Assembly: GCA_947428535.1 (NCBI GenBank)
Contig: CANEMG010000001.1
Location: 1 to 22,515, forward strand
Source of the DNA: an uncultured Clostridium sp.
GTDB lineage: Bacteria; Bacillota; Clostridia; TANB77; CAG-508
DNA: 22,515 nucleotides
Direction of reading: 5' to 3'
The notes below the pieces were generated by a model, which did no database searches, was not told the origin of the DNA, and saw only the letters and a list, made by a program, of their open reading frames with translations. The translations under genes and the position numbers were made by a program. Shown here one piece after another: positions 8,454 to 17,337 of the stretch. Every line of letters begins with the position of its first letter. Within the stretch, counting starts at the first letter, position 1.

Positions 8454-8867
8454 TTATTTTTTAGGTCTCTTTGCACCGTATTTAGATCTAGCTTGCATTC
8501 TATCTTTAACACCCGCTGTATCTAATGTACCTCTAATAATGTGGTATCTAACACCAGGCAAGTCTTTTACCCTTCCACCTCTTATAAGTACAACACTGTG
8601 CTCTTGTAAGTTATGTCCTACACCTGGTATATAAGATGTAACTTCATATCCGTTTGAAAGTTTAACTCTGGCAACTTTTCTTAAAGCTGAGTTAGGTTTC
8701 TTAGGAGTAACTGTTTTTACAACTGTACATACACCTCTTTTTTGTGGTGCTCTGTGATCAGTTTGAACTTTTTTTCTTGAGTTATATCCTTTTTGTAACG
8801 CAGGTGCTGTTGATTTTGTTGTTGATGTTTTTCTACCTTTTCTTACTAATTGATTGATTGTTGGCAT
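8454..8867 (-). CDS. rpsL: Ribosomal protein S12
   Basis: Small-subunit protein at the decoding centre, important for accuracy. It begins [18 protein letters not shown] lies about 8 bases before the ATG at 8867, so the GTG at 8879, which would add four residues, is rejected. The protein then has 137 residues. The [10 protein letters not shown] motif at 55-64 keeps both lysines (56 and 57) whose replacement gives streptomycin resistance in other bacteria, and the LPGVRYH segment is intact, so the protein looks streptomycin-sensitive. It is the first gene of the str operon, behind a strong promoter and a long 5' leader that begins with a 17-bp hairpin. Confidence 0.98.
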   Translation of the reverse strand: MPTINQLVRKGRKTSTTKSTAPALQKGYNSRKKVQTDHRAPQKRGVCTVVKTVTPKKPNSALRKVARVKLSNGYEVTSYIPGVGHNLQEHSVVLIRGGRVKDLPGVRYHIIRGTLDTAGVKDRMQARSKYGAKRPKK

Positions 8868-8961
8868 TCTCTTTTTCACCTCAATTCTTTAACTTAAATT
8901 TTATTTTGCCTAATTCATTAAAAATATTCTTTCTATACTATAATAAGAATTAAACAAAATA

Positions 8962-8999
8962 ATACGCTATTATATAGGATTCCCTATATAATAGCGTAT
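8962..8999 (-). other. 17-bp perfect hairpin at the predicted 5' end of the str operon mRNA
   Basis: Positions 8962-8978 and 8983-8999 are perfect complements around the 4-base loop ATTC. The predicted -10 box of the str promoter ends at 9002, so transcription should start within the first few bases of this stem. It could protect the 5' end of the mRNA, act as an attenuator (a weak T-rich stretch, ATTATTTTG, follows), serve as an operator, or stop transcripts coming from the upstream unknown gene. Confidence 0.6.
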
Positions 9000-9001
9000 C
9001 T

Positions 9002-9030
9002 ATTTTATCATCTTTGTTATATATTGTCAA
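9002..9030 (-). promoter_or_regulatory. Strong sigma-A promoter of the str operon
   Basis: A perfect TTGACA (9030-9025) and a good TAAAAT (9007-9002) are separated by 17 bp. This is the best promoter match in the window and reads toward rpsL, with a leader of about 130 bases. Confidence 0.8.
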
Positions 9031-9080
9031 TACTTTTGGAAGTATTTTACATCCTTTATTTCCCTAAGGTTTAACTAAAT

Positions 9081-10835
9081 TTATAATGTTAAATCTTCAT
9101 CATCTTCTCTTTGTAATTTTTCGTATTCTTTTTTAGCATTTTTACTTGCAATTTTAGCTTTTTGACCATTTCTAATTAAATCTTCTCTACCTTTTTGTTT
9201 AGCTTTTTCTACAACAGCTTTTTGTCTTTCATTAAATACTTTCTCTTGTTCTGGTGTTAATGTCCAAGCTTTATCTCCTGAAGCATCTTCTTTTATTTCA
9301 TCTATTTCTTGTTTTATTTGTTGTTTTACCCAATCTTCTTTTCTTGCATCAGTTAAAGTTTTTTTACCAAATCCCCATGTTTCTCTATGTGTAATTCTAT
9401 ACCATAAACGTCTTAGAGGACCTGGGTTTCTATATTCTACTGGTAATGCTTCACTATATTGTCTTTCTATTTCATCAGAATCTATATCTTCTCTAACTTT
9501 ATCATATAATCCTTTTACAACATCTTCTTTGCTTCCTTCTTCTACTTTAGCAAAGTCTAAATTTTTACCTCTATGATCTACTAATTCTATATCTTGACCA
9601 AATAATTTTGCTGTTGTTGTTTTTTGACGTTTAGAAATATCTTTATAAGTATCTTTTCTTTTTTCTGCTTTTAATTTTTCTAACTCTAATTTATCCATAT
9701 CTTTAAGATCATCAAATATTCTTGATACTTGTTTTTTAAATTTTACTTCATCTTTTGTTATATCAGAAATCTCAGATACTATAGTTGAAACACTTACTCC
9801 AGATTTTAATTCATCTTTCCAAGTTTTAACTTTTCCAGGATATAACTCAAATATATTATAATCAACTAATTCTTCTACATCTTTTTTAGTTTGTTCATTA
9901 TAATATTCTTTAGTTTCTGATATAGCATCTCTCCAATCGATTTTTTGATATTTATCTTGTTCAAAAACTGTAAATAACTTTTCTGCATCTATTGATGATA
10001 TTGTTTCTACTCCATTTTTAGTTTCTTTAGTTATATGTGATTCTATATCTGAAATTAAATTCGCTATTTCTGGATTACCATCTTTTAATTTTTCTATTTC
10101 TTTAAGACTTTTTTGCATCTCATTAAAATCTTTTTTTGTTAAAGCCTTACTATCATATTTTGCATTTTGAACTTGTTTAGTTATTTTTGATATAATATTT
10201 CTATATTCATTAGGTTCTTTAATTTTATCTATAATATTTTGGCGTTTTTCAATAGTAGTAAGTTTGGCAGATATTTTAGGTACTTCTTTTAATAACATAC
10301 CTTGGTTTAAATATTTACCTTTTTTTGATAACTCTTTTTGTGCTTCTTTAAAAGCTTTTACTTTTTCTATTCTTTCAGTTCTATCAGCTATGATTTTATC
10401 AGCATCTTCTTCACGCTCAGACATTGATTTTGCTTGAATATCTTTCTTTTCAAAGTCCTCTATATTTTTTTGCATAGTATTTGTTTTGTTTGATTTAAAA
10501 TCTTCTTCAATTGATTCAAATCCAACTCTATCATCTTTTTTTATGTTAAGTTCAATATTTTTTAATCTTTCTGATACTTCTTGATTTAAAAGATCGATAA
10601 TCTTTTTAACATCTCCGCTACCTTCAATTCTTCCTTTTTCAATTACTGGATTTCTAGTTATGTAATTATCAATCTCTTCTAACTTGTCTTCAATTTCTTT
10701 TTTATCAAATCCATTTCTTGTTTGATTAATACAAATTTTGTTTAATTCGTTTGACATATCTGTTAATATTTGTAATACTGCATTAAAATCTGAAGCGACA
10801 AATAAACTATCAATTTTACTTTTTCCTACACCCAT
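9081..10835 (-). CDS. Unknown charged, mostly helical protein (584 residues)
   Basis: I do not recognise this protein. It is very rich in Lys, Glu, Asp and Ile, has only one Cys (near residue 35), and shows no signal peptide or membrane segment, so it is probably cytosolic. Long stretches have a heptad-like pattern expected of coiled coils or helical bundles. One contrasting segment near the C-terminus, PGPLRRLWYRITHRETWGF at 471-489, is basic and aromatic and could be a contact surface for nucleic acid, membrane or a partner. The tail after about residue 520 is again Lys/Glu-rich and ends DDEDLTL. No ATPase, nuclease or other catalytic motif is visible. AAGGAG precedes the ATG well. It starts 18 bp after a 53-residue gene and is probably translated from the same mRNA. 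A structural or scaffolding role is possible but unproven. Confidence 0.85.
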   Translation of the reverse strand: MGVGKSKIDSLFVASDFNAVLQILTDMSNELNKICINQTRNGFDKKEIEDKLEEIDNYITRNPVIEKGRIEGSGDVKKIIDLLNQEVSERLKNIELNIKKDDRVGFESIEEDFKSNKTNTMQKNIEDFEKKDIQAKSMSEREEDADKIIADRTERIEKVKAFKEAQKELSKKGKYLNQGMLLKEVPKISAKLTTIEKRQNIIDKIKEPNEYRNIISKITKQVQNAKYDSKALTKKDFNEMQKSLKEIEKLKDGNPEIANLISDIESHITKETKNGVETISSIDAEKLFTVFEQDKYQKIDWRDAISETKEYYNEQTKKDVEELVDYNIFELYPGKVKTWKDELKSGVSVSTIVSEISDITKDEVKFKKQVSRIFDDLKDMDKLELEKLKAEKRKDTYKDISKRQKTTTAKLFGQDIELVDHRGKNLDFAKVEEGSKEDVVKGLYDKVREDIDSDEIERQYSEALPVEYRNPGPLRRLWYRITHRETWGFGKKTLTDARKEDWVKQQIKQEIDEIKEDASGDKAWTLTPEQEKVFNERQKAVVEKAKQKGREDLIRNGQKAKIASKNAKKEYEKLQREDDEDLTL

Positions 10836-10853
10836 ACTAATTCTCCTTTTTTA

Positions 10854-11015
10854 TTATAAATTTTCTAAAATATCTAATCTTGCTTTTATTTTTGATACCA
10901 AAGTAATATATTCTTGTAGTTCTTCCCTAGTCAATTCTTTTACAACATCATCTGTTAACTTTGCTTCTATTAAAGCTAACTCTCTTTTGTATTCCTTTAA
11001 TTCATTTTTATCCAT
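10854..11015 (-). CDS. Small unknown helical protein (53 residues)
   Basis: A charged, soluble protein of 53 residues starting MDKNELKEYKRELAL, predicted to form two helices separated near residues 21-29. I chose the ATG at 11015 because AAAGGAG stands about 8 bases before it; extension to 11090 would run through the predicted promoter. No known family is recognised. The pattern of charged residues with Leu and Ile at helical spacing suggests self-association or binding to a helical partner. The next gene starts 18 bp after its stop and also encodes a helical charged protein, so the two may work together. The predicted leader contains a small hairpin (CACAA with TTGTG) just before the ribosome site. 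Confidence 0.75.
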   Translation of the reverse strand: MDKNELKEYKRELALIEAKLTDDVVKELTREELQEYITLVSKIKARLDILENL

Positions 11016-11070
11016 AATAAATCTCCTTTCGTACACACAATCGGTTTTGTGCATAAGTACAACTATTATC

Positions 11071-11099
11071 ATTTTAGCACAAAATACCATTTTTTACAA
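11071..11099 (-). promoter_or_regulatory. Promoter of the two-gene unknown cassette
   Basis: TTGTAA (11099-11094) and TAAAAT (11076-11071) are 17 bp apart, and TGC directly before the second box makes an extended -10. It lies about 55 bases before the 53-residue gene. Confidence 0.65.
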
Positions 11100-11180
11100 T
11101 AGTTTGACATAAAAAATTTACACATTCCTTTTTTCTTTTTTTTACATTCACTATTCGACATTTCTATTTAAAAATATAAT

Positions 11181-12560
11181 TTATATAACTACCTTTCTAA
11201 TTTCTTCTATAGACCTATCAGCAAATATCTGATACTTTTTCTTCTTATCTTTTATTCTTTCTTCTAGTTGTGGCACAATTCCAAAATTCGCATTCATAGG
11301 TTGAAATTTAGAATTATCTGTAGATATATATTTGGTTAAAGCTCCAATAATTGTTTTTTCTGAAAACACTTTCTTTCTTTTCTCATATTCTCTATTATCT
11401 AAATTTTGCATATTTATTTTGTATCTTTCTACTGCATTGATTCCAGCTATAAATCCTGAAGATATTGATTCTACATATCCTTCTACACCTGTTATTTGTC
11501 CTGCAAAATATATATTAGGATTTTTCTTCATATTATATGTATTATCAAGTATTTTAGTAGAATTTATATATGTATTTCTGTGCATTACTCCATATTTTAC
11601 AAAATTTGCTTTTTCAAGTCCTGGTATAAGAAAAAAAACCCTTTTCTGTTCACCATATTTTAAATTTGTTTGAAATCCTACTATATTATATATGTTTCCA
11701 GCCAAATTATCTTGTCTTAATTGAACTACAGCATATGGTCTGTATCCTGTTCTTGGATCTGTAAAGCCTACTGGTTTTAAGGGTCCAAATCTTAATGTAT
11801 CTATTCCTCTCTTTGCCATAATTTCTATAGGCATACAGCCTTCAAAAATTTCTCTTTTTTCAAAACTATGTAAATTTACTACTTCTGCATTTATAAGTTC
11901 TTCATAAAATTTTTCATACTCTTCTTTATTCATAGGAAGATTTATATAGCTAGCCTTTTGTTTTTCAATTCGTTTTTTCCAATCTTCTATATCTTCATCT
12001 TTTTCTCTTTCCTCTTCATACCTATCTCCAAAAAAACCTATTTTCATATTTATAGAATCTTTTTCTACAATTGGAGCTGCCGCATCATAAAAAAATAATT
12101 TGTCATCACCTGTAATATCCGATATTTCTTTTGATAGTTTTTCAGAAGTTAAAGGTCCTGTCGCTATAATAACAATTTTATCTTTGGGTATTTCAGTAAT
12201 TTCTTCTCTAATTACTTCTATATATTCATTATTATTTATTTGTTTTGTTACTTCTTCAGAAAATTTTTCTCTATCTACTGCTAGTGCCTGACCTGCTGGA
12301 ACACTTACACTATCTGCTATAGGAATTAAACAACTTCCCAATAAACGTAATTCCTCTTTTAATAATCCACACGCATTTGTTAACAAATTAGATTTAAAAG
12401 AGTTGCTACATACTATTTCTGCCAAATTTTCATTACTGTGTGCATCTGAAAATTTATTTGGTTTCATTTCATATAATTTAACTTTAATTCCTCTTTTAGC
12501 TATTTGAAGTGCAGCCTCACTTCCGGCTAAGCCTCCTCCTATTACAATAATTTCATCCAT
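11181..12560 (-). CDS. trmFO: Folate-dependent tRNA uridine-54 methyltransferase TrmFO
   Basis: FAD enzyme that uses methylenetetrahydrofolate to methylate U54 in the T-loop of tRNA (ribothymidine). The FAD-binding GGGLAGSEA is at residues 8-16. Two conserved cysteines are present: Cys51 in IVCSNSF and Cys242 in [10 protein letters not shown], corresponding to the functional cysteines of the Bacillus subtilis enzyme. The [13 protein letters not shown] stretch at 353-365 is also typical. At 459 residues it is about 20 longer than usual; the extra length appears to be a highly charged insert at about 178-202, before the YINLPM motif. The topA-trmFO order is classic for Firmicutes, but a terminator follows topA and trmFO has its own promoter. 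No convincing terminator is visible after trmFO. Confidence 0.97.
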   Translation of the reverse strand: MDEIIVIGGGLAGSEAALQIAKRGIKVKLYEMKPNKFSDAHSNENLAEIVCSNSFKSNLLTNACGLLKEELRLLGSCLIPIADSVSVPAGQALAVDREKFSEEVTKQINNNEYIEVIREEITEIPKDKIVIIATGPLTSEKLSKEISDITGDDKLFFYDAAAPIVEKDSINMKIGFFGDRYEEEREKDEDIEDWKKRIEKQKASYINLPMNKEEYEKFYEELINAEVVNLHSFEKREIFEGCMPIEIMAKRGIDTLRFGPLKPVGFTDPRTGYRPYAVVQLRQDNLAGNIYNIVGFQTNLKYGEQKRVFFLIPGLEKANFVKYGVMHRNTYINSTKILDNTYNMKKNPNIYFAGQITGVEGYVESISSGFIAGINAVERYKINMQNLDNREYEKRKKVFSEKTIIGALTKYISTDNSKFQPMNANFGIVPQLEERIKDKKKKYQIFADRSIEEIRKVVI

Positions 12561-12614
12561 ATTTATTTCCTATTCTAGATTTTAATTGGCATAATAATCC
12601 AATCCAATAATTTT

Positions 12615-12642
12615 ATTATAGCTTAAAACTCTAATTTTTCAA
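12615..12642 (-). promoter_or_regulatory. Predicted promoter for trmFO
   Basis: TTGAAA (12642-12637) and a perfect TATAAT (12620-12615) are separated by 16 bp, between the topA terminator and trmFO. Confidence 0.6.
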
Positions 12643-12665
12643 TAACAAAACAATTACATTTAATT

Positions 12666-12705
12666 TACAAAAAAATGAACTTTGTATAAACAAAGTTCAT
12701 TTTAT
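12666..12705 (-). terminator. Rho-independent terminator of topA
   Basis: A perfect 12-bp stem (AATGAACTTTGT, 12701-12690 with 12685-12674) with a 4-base loop is followed by a run of T on the minus strand. It begins about 12 bp after the topA stop codon. Confidence 0.92.
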
Positions 12706-12712
12706 AAGCTAA

Positions 12713-14827
12713 CTATTTAGTTGTTTTTCTTTTTGCTTTACCCTTAGTAGTACTCTTTTTTGTAGTTTTCTTTTTGGTAGAAGATTTTTTTGTAACCTTC
12801 TTTTTCTCTTTTTTTATTTCTAATAAATCTTCTTTGGCTGGAACAAATTCTTCTCCTGGCTTTGGTTTATTCCAAGAAATATATTCACACCCCTCATTTT
12901 CACCTTTATTGTTTTCACAAATATAATAGTTACGTCTTTTTTTAGTTTTTCTAACTTGAACAACTCCACCACATACAGGACAAGGTACATCTATTGTTTC
13001 TATAATTGGTTTTGCATTTTGACATTCTGGAAATCCTGGACAAGCTAAAAACTTTCCATACCTACCATATTTTATTACCATCATTCTTCCACATTTTTCA
13101 CACTGAACATCTGATTCTTCATATTCTAATTTAACATGTTCTAATTCTTTTTCCACTTTTTTAACAACTTCTTCAAATGGTGTGTAAAACTCTGATACTA
13201 CTTTTTTCCAATTTTCGTTTCCTTCTGCTATTTTGTCAAATTCCTCTTCCATACTAGCTGTAAATTCTACATTTATAACATCACTAAAGTTTTCTATAAG
13301 TAATTTGTTTACAACTTTTCCTAAATCTGTTGGCATTAACTGTTTTTGTACTTTTTCTATATATCTTCTTGTCAATATCGTTGTTATTGTTGGTGCATAA
13401 GTACTTGGTCTACCTATTCCTTTTTCTTCTAATGTTTTTACTAAGCTTGCTTCTGTATATCTTGGTGGTGGCTCTGTAAAACTTTGTTTTGCCTCTATAT
13501 CTTCTTTCTTTACTATTTCTCCTGCTATTAATTCTGGAATGTTTTCCATTTCTTCTTTTTCTTCATTTTCAACATATAAAGTCATATATCCTTTAAACTT
13601 CATTGTTTGACCATTTGCTTTAAAGTTATAATCATTTCCATCTATAAAAACAGAAACTGTATCATATATAGCTGCTGCCATTTGGCTTGCCATAAATCTA
13701 TTATATATTAATCTATATAATTTATATTGATCTGGTGTTAGACTATCTTTTATAGATTCTGGTGTAAGTTCTATATGTGATGGTCTTATTGCTTCATGAG
13801 CATCTTGTGCTTCAGATTTTGTTTTGTAAAATCTGTTTTCATAGTAGTTTGCTCCATATGTTTTTTCTATATGTTCTTTTGCTGCACTTCTTGCTTCATT
13901 TGAAATTCTAGTAGAATCTGTTCTCATATAAGTAATCAAACCTGTTACACCATAATCTGGTAATTTTATACCTTCATATAATCCTTGTGCAACAGACATT
14001 GTTTTTTTAATTGAAAAATTTATTTTTCTAGAAGCATCTTGTTGCATTGTACTTGTTGTAAAAGGAGGAGCTGGATTTCTTTTTCTTTCTCCTTTTTTTA
14101 CATCTACTACTTTGTATTCTGCTTTTTCAAGATCTTTTAATATAGCATCTACTTCTTCTTTAGAATGTAATTCTATTTTCTTTCCATCTTTTCCTACAAA
14201 TTTACAATTAAATTTTGTTTTAGTTTTTTTATCTGAAACTTTCAAATTTATATTCCAATATTCTTCTGGAATAAAATTCTCAATTTCTTCTTCTCTTTCT
14301 ACAATTAGTCTTACTGCTACTGACTGAACCCTACCTGCTGATAATCCTCTTTTAACTTTTTTCCATAGTACTGGACTTATTTTATAACCAACTATTCTGT
14401 CTAAAACACGTCTAGCTTGTTGAGCATCTGTTAAATTTAAATCTATTTTTCTTGGGTTATTTATTCCATTTTTTACTGCTTCTTTAGTTATTTCATTAAA
14501 AGTTACTCTACAAATACTATTCTCATCTATTCCAAGTATATATGCTAAGTGCCATGCAATTGCTTCCCCTTCACGGTCAGGGTCAGTTGCAAGATAAATA
14601 TGTTTAGCATTTTTAGCTTCTTTTTTTAAAGAATTTATTAAACTTGCTTTTCCACGTATATTTATATATTCTGGTTCAAAATTATTTTCTATATTTATTC
14701 CCATTTTTGATTTAGGTAAATCTCTTATATGCCCCATTGATGCTAATACTTTGCTCTTTCCACCTAAAAATTTATTTATTGTATTTGCCTTAGCTGGTGA
14801 CTCAACAATAACTAATTTATCAATCAT
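12713..14827 (-). CDS. topA: DNA topoisomerase I
   Basis: Type IA topoisomerase that relaxes negative supercoils by a single-strand break and passage. At 704 residues it is a normal Firmicutes length. The N-terminal TOPRIM domain has Glu9 (VESPAKA) and the TDPDRE acidic motif at 81-86. The catalytic tyrosine is Tyr300 in GLITYMRTDS, with Arg302 beside it. Two four-cysteine zinc ribbons follow the core: Cys576, 579, 596, 602 and Cys616, 619, 637, 647. The last 33 residues are a Lys/Thr-rich basic tail likely to bind DNA. The start ATG has GGGAG upstream. It has its own promoter after murG and a strong terminator. The usual neighbour dprA is not upstream. Confidence 0.98.
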   Translation of the reverse strand: MIDKLVIVESPAKANTINKFLGGKSKVLASMGHIRDLPKSKMGINIENNFEPEYINIRGKASLINSLKKEAKNAKHIYLATDPDREGEAIAWHLAYILGIDENSICRVTFNEITKEAVKNGINNPRKIDLNLTDAQQARRVLDRIVGYKISPVLWKKVKRGLSAGRVQSVAVRLIVEREEEIENFIPEEYWNINLKVSDKKTKTKFNCKFVGKDGKKIELHSKEEVDAILKDLEKAEYKVVDVKKGERKRNPAPPFTTSTMQQDASRKINFSIKKTMSVAQGLYEGIKLPDYGVTGLITYMRTDSTRISNEARSAAKEHIEKTYGANYYENRFYKTKSEAQDAHEAIRPSHIELTPESIKDSLTPDQYKLYRLIYNRFMASQMAAAIYDTVSVFIDGNDYNFKANGQTMKFKGYMTLYVENEEKEEMENIPELIAGEIVKKEDIEAKQSFTEPPPRYTEASLVKTLEEKGIGRPSTYAPTITTILTRRYIEKVQKQLMPTDLGKVVNKLLIENFSDVINVEFTASMEEEFDKIAEGNENWKKVVSEFYTPFEEVVKKVEKELEHVKLEYEESDVQCEKCGRMMVIKYGRYGKFLACPGFPECQNAKPIIETIDVPCPVCGGVVQVRKTKKRRNYYICENNKGENEGCEYISWNKPKPGEEFVPAKEDLLEIKKEKKKVTKKSSTKKKTTKKSTTKGKAKRKTTK

Positions 14828-14884
14828 TTATTTTCTCCCACTAAAATATTATTTATATTTTACCAATATTTTTATTACTTATGT

Positions 14885-14913
14885 ATTGTAATTCATTATT
14901 TATATTTATGCAA
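14885..14913 (-). promoter_or_regulatory. Predicted promoter for topA
   Basis: TTGCAT (14913-14908) and TACAAT (14890-14885) are 17 bp apart and lie just beyond the hairpin after murG. Confidence 0.45.
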
Positions 14914-14954
14914 GCAAAATTTAAAAGTATAGAAAAATCTATACCTTTAAATTT
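14914..14954 (-). terminator. Long A+T-rich hairpin at the end of murG, probable terminator
   Basis: An arm including GGTATAGA pairs with TCTATACT and the flanking AAATTTAAA-type bases continue the stem to about 16 bp. It starts at the murG stop codon itself. The following TTTTGCTTGC is a poor T tract, so termination may be incomplete. Confidence 0.6.
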
Positions 14955-16071
14955 ATTTTTTTATCATTTTTACAAGCTCATTATAAATTTTTTCTTCCAC
15001 ATTTGTAGGTGCTATAGTAGATGCTAACCTTCCCATTTCTTCTAATTCTTTTGGTTTTTCAATTATATCACTAATTTCATCTGATAGTTTTTTTCCATCT
15101 ACAACTTTATTTAAAATAATTTTTGCTGCACCTAATTTTTTTAGTACTAATGCATTATCTTCTTGTCTATTAGCTGACATTGAAGGAAGTGGTATAAAAA
15201 TTGATGGTTTACCTACAATTGAAATTTCTGTTATTGTCATAGCTCCACTTCTACATACAAACAAATCTGCTATATTCATTAGTTCTTCCATATTATATAT
15301 ATATGGTAAAATTTTTACATTTTTTAATGAATTTATGTATATATTTTCCTTTTCAAAACTTTCTTTTACTATATCAAATTGTTTTGTTCCAGTTGCCCAA
15401 ATTATTTGATAATTTTCATTTTTCTTTAATTTTACTAATTCTGTAACTGCTTCATTTATTTTTTGTGCACCTTGACTTCCACCAAAAACTAAAACAATTG
15501 GTAAATCATTTCTTATTCCTAATTCTTCTAATATTTCTTTTTTTCTTTGGCTAGATATATCTAATTTTTTAATTTTTGTAGGTGTCCCTGTTACTACTAC
15601 TTTTTTACATCCTTCTAACTTAGATTTAGTTTCTTTAAATCCTACTAATATTTCATCTACTTTTTTAGAATACATTTTTACCGCTCTTCCAGGGTAAGCA
15701 TTACTTTCATGAAATACTGTTGGTATTTTCCTTTTTATAGCCATACTAAAAACAGGTCCACATATATATCCGCCTGTTCCTAAAACTAAATCTGGTTTAA
15801 ACTCATCAAAAATTTTATCTACATCTTTCCTACTTGCTATTGTTTGACAGATATGTTTAAAATTTTTAAAAGAAATTTCTTTTTTAAATCCAAATGCTTC
15901 TATAGTTTTTAACTTATATCCTGCTCTAGGTACTAAATCATTTTCTAATCCTCGATTTGTTCCTATAAATAATATTTCTGATGATGGTTCTTTCTCCTTT
16001 ATTTTATTAGCAATTGCAATTCCAGGATTTATATGACCTCCTGTTCCTGCTGCTGAAATAATTACTCTCAT
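14953..16071 (-). CDS. murG: Lipid II synthase MurG
   Basis: Transfers GlcNAc from UDP-GlcNAc to lipid I at the inner face of the membrane, making lipid II. At 372 residues the length is normal. The glycine-rich loops are GTGGH at 9-13 and TGGY at 99-102. HESN is at 121-124, and the donor-binding C-terminal domain has GGSQGA at 197-202, CRSGAMT at 273-279 and NRQEDNA at 301-307. It is the last gene of the murE-mraY-ftsW-murG operon, 50 bp after ftsW, with a TAGGGATG-like ribosome site. Its usual follower in Firmicutes (murB, murA or divIB) is absent; topA comes next. Confidence 0.98.
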   Translation of the reverse strand: MRVIISAAGTGGHINPGIAIANKIKEKEPSSEILFIGTNRGLENDLVPRAGYKLKTIEAFGFKKEISFKNFKHICQTIASRKDVDKIFDEFKPDLVLGTGGYICGPVFSMAIKRKIPTVFHESNAYPGRAVKMYSKKVDEILVGFKETKSKLEGCKKVVVTGTPTKIKKLDISSQRKKEILEELGIRNDLPIVLVFGGSQGAQKINEAVTELVKLKKNENYQIIWATGTKQFDIVKESFEKENIYINSLKNVKILPYIYNMEELMNIADLFVCRSGAMTITEISIVGKPSIFIPLPSMSANRQEDNALVLKKLGAAKIILNKVVDGKKLSDEISDIIEKPKELEEMGRLASTIAPTNVEEKIYNELVKMIKK

Positions 16072-16121
16072 TAAACATCCCTACTATATATAAATTTGGA
16101 AATTTTAAGTTTTTCCATAAA

Positions 16122-17270
16122 CTACTTACTATTTCTTGAAACACTTAGTAAAATTCCTACCGCTATTAAATCTGCAAGCATTGCTGAACCTCCATAACTA
16201 AAAAATGGAAGTGGCATACCTGTTACTGGTATTGTATTTGTTACAACAGCTATATTTATTAATGCCTGAAGACCTATCATTGTTGTTAATCCTATAGCTA
16301 TTAAAGTTCCAAAAGAATCTTCTGCTTTTATTGCTATTACTATTCCTCTCCATACAAATAGAGCAAATAATAAAATAACTAAAACACATCCAAAAAATCC
16401 TAATTCTTCTGCTAGAACTGCAAATATAAAATCATTTTGTGGTTCTGGTAAATATAAATATTTTTGTTTACTATTACCAAGTCCTAATCCAAATAATCCT
16501 CCTGAACCAATAGCATATAAACTATTTGTTATTTGCCATGCTTCACCTGTTAAATCTGCTGATTCTAAATCAAGCCACGTTTGAATTCTTGAAAATCTAA
16601 AGTTTGCATCTCCACCTTCTGCTGATGTTTTTAAAAGAAGTCCTAAACCTCCTATTACTCCTAAAGCTCCTGATGCTAAAAAATATCTAAAAGCAGAACC
16701 TGCTACAAATATTTGAACACAAGTAATCGCAACAATTATAAAAGTTGCACTAAAATGATTTTGTAATATAAATATTGCAACAACTATTGGAATTAAAAAA
16801 ATAAGTGGAAATACAAAACCTGGTACAAATTTTTTTATTTTATTTTTTTCTTTCATATCACTCAACATTGCTGCATAAAAAATTACAAATCCTACTTTTG
16901 CAAACTCTGATGGCTGAAATGAAAATCCTAATATTTTTATCCATCTCCTAGCACCACCTGCATAAGTCCCTGTGAATCCAACTGCTACAAGTAAAGCTAG
17001 TAATCCTAAATATATAATCCATTTAAATCCTTTATATATTCTATAATCTATTTTAGAAAGTGTTATCATTGCAAACAATCCAACTACCGCAACTATTCCC
17101 TGCTTAATAACATACTTATAACTATTTCCATCTTCTGAAAGTGCTGTAGGTGCACTAGCAGAAAGTAGCATTATTAGTCCTATACTTAAAAGCAACAATG
17201 TTACTATTAAAATAGAATAATCAAATTTTTTATTAAGAAATAATCCAATTTTTTTTGATTTCTTTGCCAT
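16122..17270 (-). CDS. ftsW: FtsW/RodA/SpoVE family peptidoglycan glycosyltransferase
   Basis: SEDS-family integral membrane protein that polymerises lipid II, working with a class B PBP at the division site (or in the spore cortex, if it is the SpoVE type). It has 382 residues and about ten membrane helices, the first at 18-38. Family motifs are GARRWI at 107-112, QPSEFAK at 120-126, LPEPQNDF at 275-282 and PLPFFSYGG near the C-terminus at 354-362. The position between mraY and murG suits FtsW or SpoVE; sequence alone does not separate them. The ribosome site is odd: AAAGGA is well placed for an ATG-TAA start-stop pair at 17282-17277, while the true ATG lies 14 bases after it. Confidence 0.96.
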   Translation of the reverse strand: MAKKSKKIGLFLNKKFDYSILIVTLLLLSIGLIMLLSASAPTALSEDGNSYKYVIKQGIVAVVGLFAMITLSKIDYRIYKGFKWIIYLGLLALLVAVGFTGTYAGGARRWIKILGFSFQPSEFAKVGFVIFYAAMLSDMKEKNKIKKFVPGFVFPLIFLIPIVVAIFILQNHFSATFIIVAITCVQIFVAGSAFRYFLASGALGVIGGLGLLLKTSAEGGDANFRFSRIQTWLDLESADLTGEAWQITNSLYAIGSGGLFGLGLGNSKQKYLYLPEPQNDFIFAVLAEELGFFGCVLVILLFALFVWRGIVIAIKAEDSFGTLIAIGLTTMIGLQALINIAVVTNTIPVTGMPLPFFSYGGSAMLADLIAVGILLSVSRNSK

Positions 17271-17337
17271 TTGCTTTTACATAGTCCTTTGTAGATTTAG
17301 GTTTTTAAGTTATAAACTTTGGAAATTCCTATAACCA

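Noticed and set aside
8212..8634. Plus-strand open frame of 140 codons across rpsG and rpsL
   Set aside because: It is antisense to two certain ribosomal protein genes and their spacer, has no ribosome site, and its hydrophobic composition is what antisense of A+T-rich genes gives.
8868..8879. GTG start at 8879 for rpsL
   Set aside because: The GTG overlaps the ribosome site, and the family begins with MPTINQ at 8867.
11016..11090. Longer start for the 53-residue protein at 11090
   Set aside because: It would run through the extended -10 promoter, and the AAAGGAG site fits the ATG at 11015.
16198..16389. Minus-strand frame of 63 codons inside ftsW
   Set aside because: Wholly inside ftsW in another frame, with no start signal.
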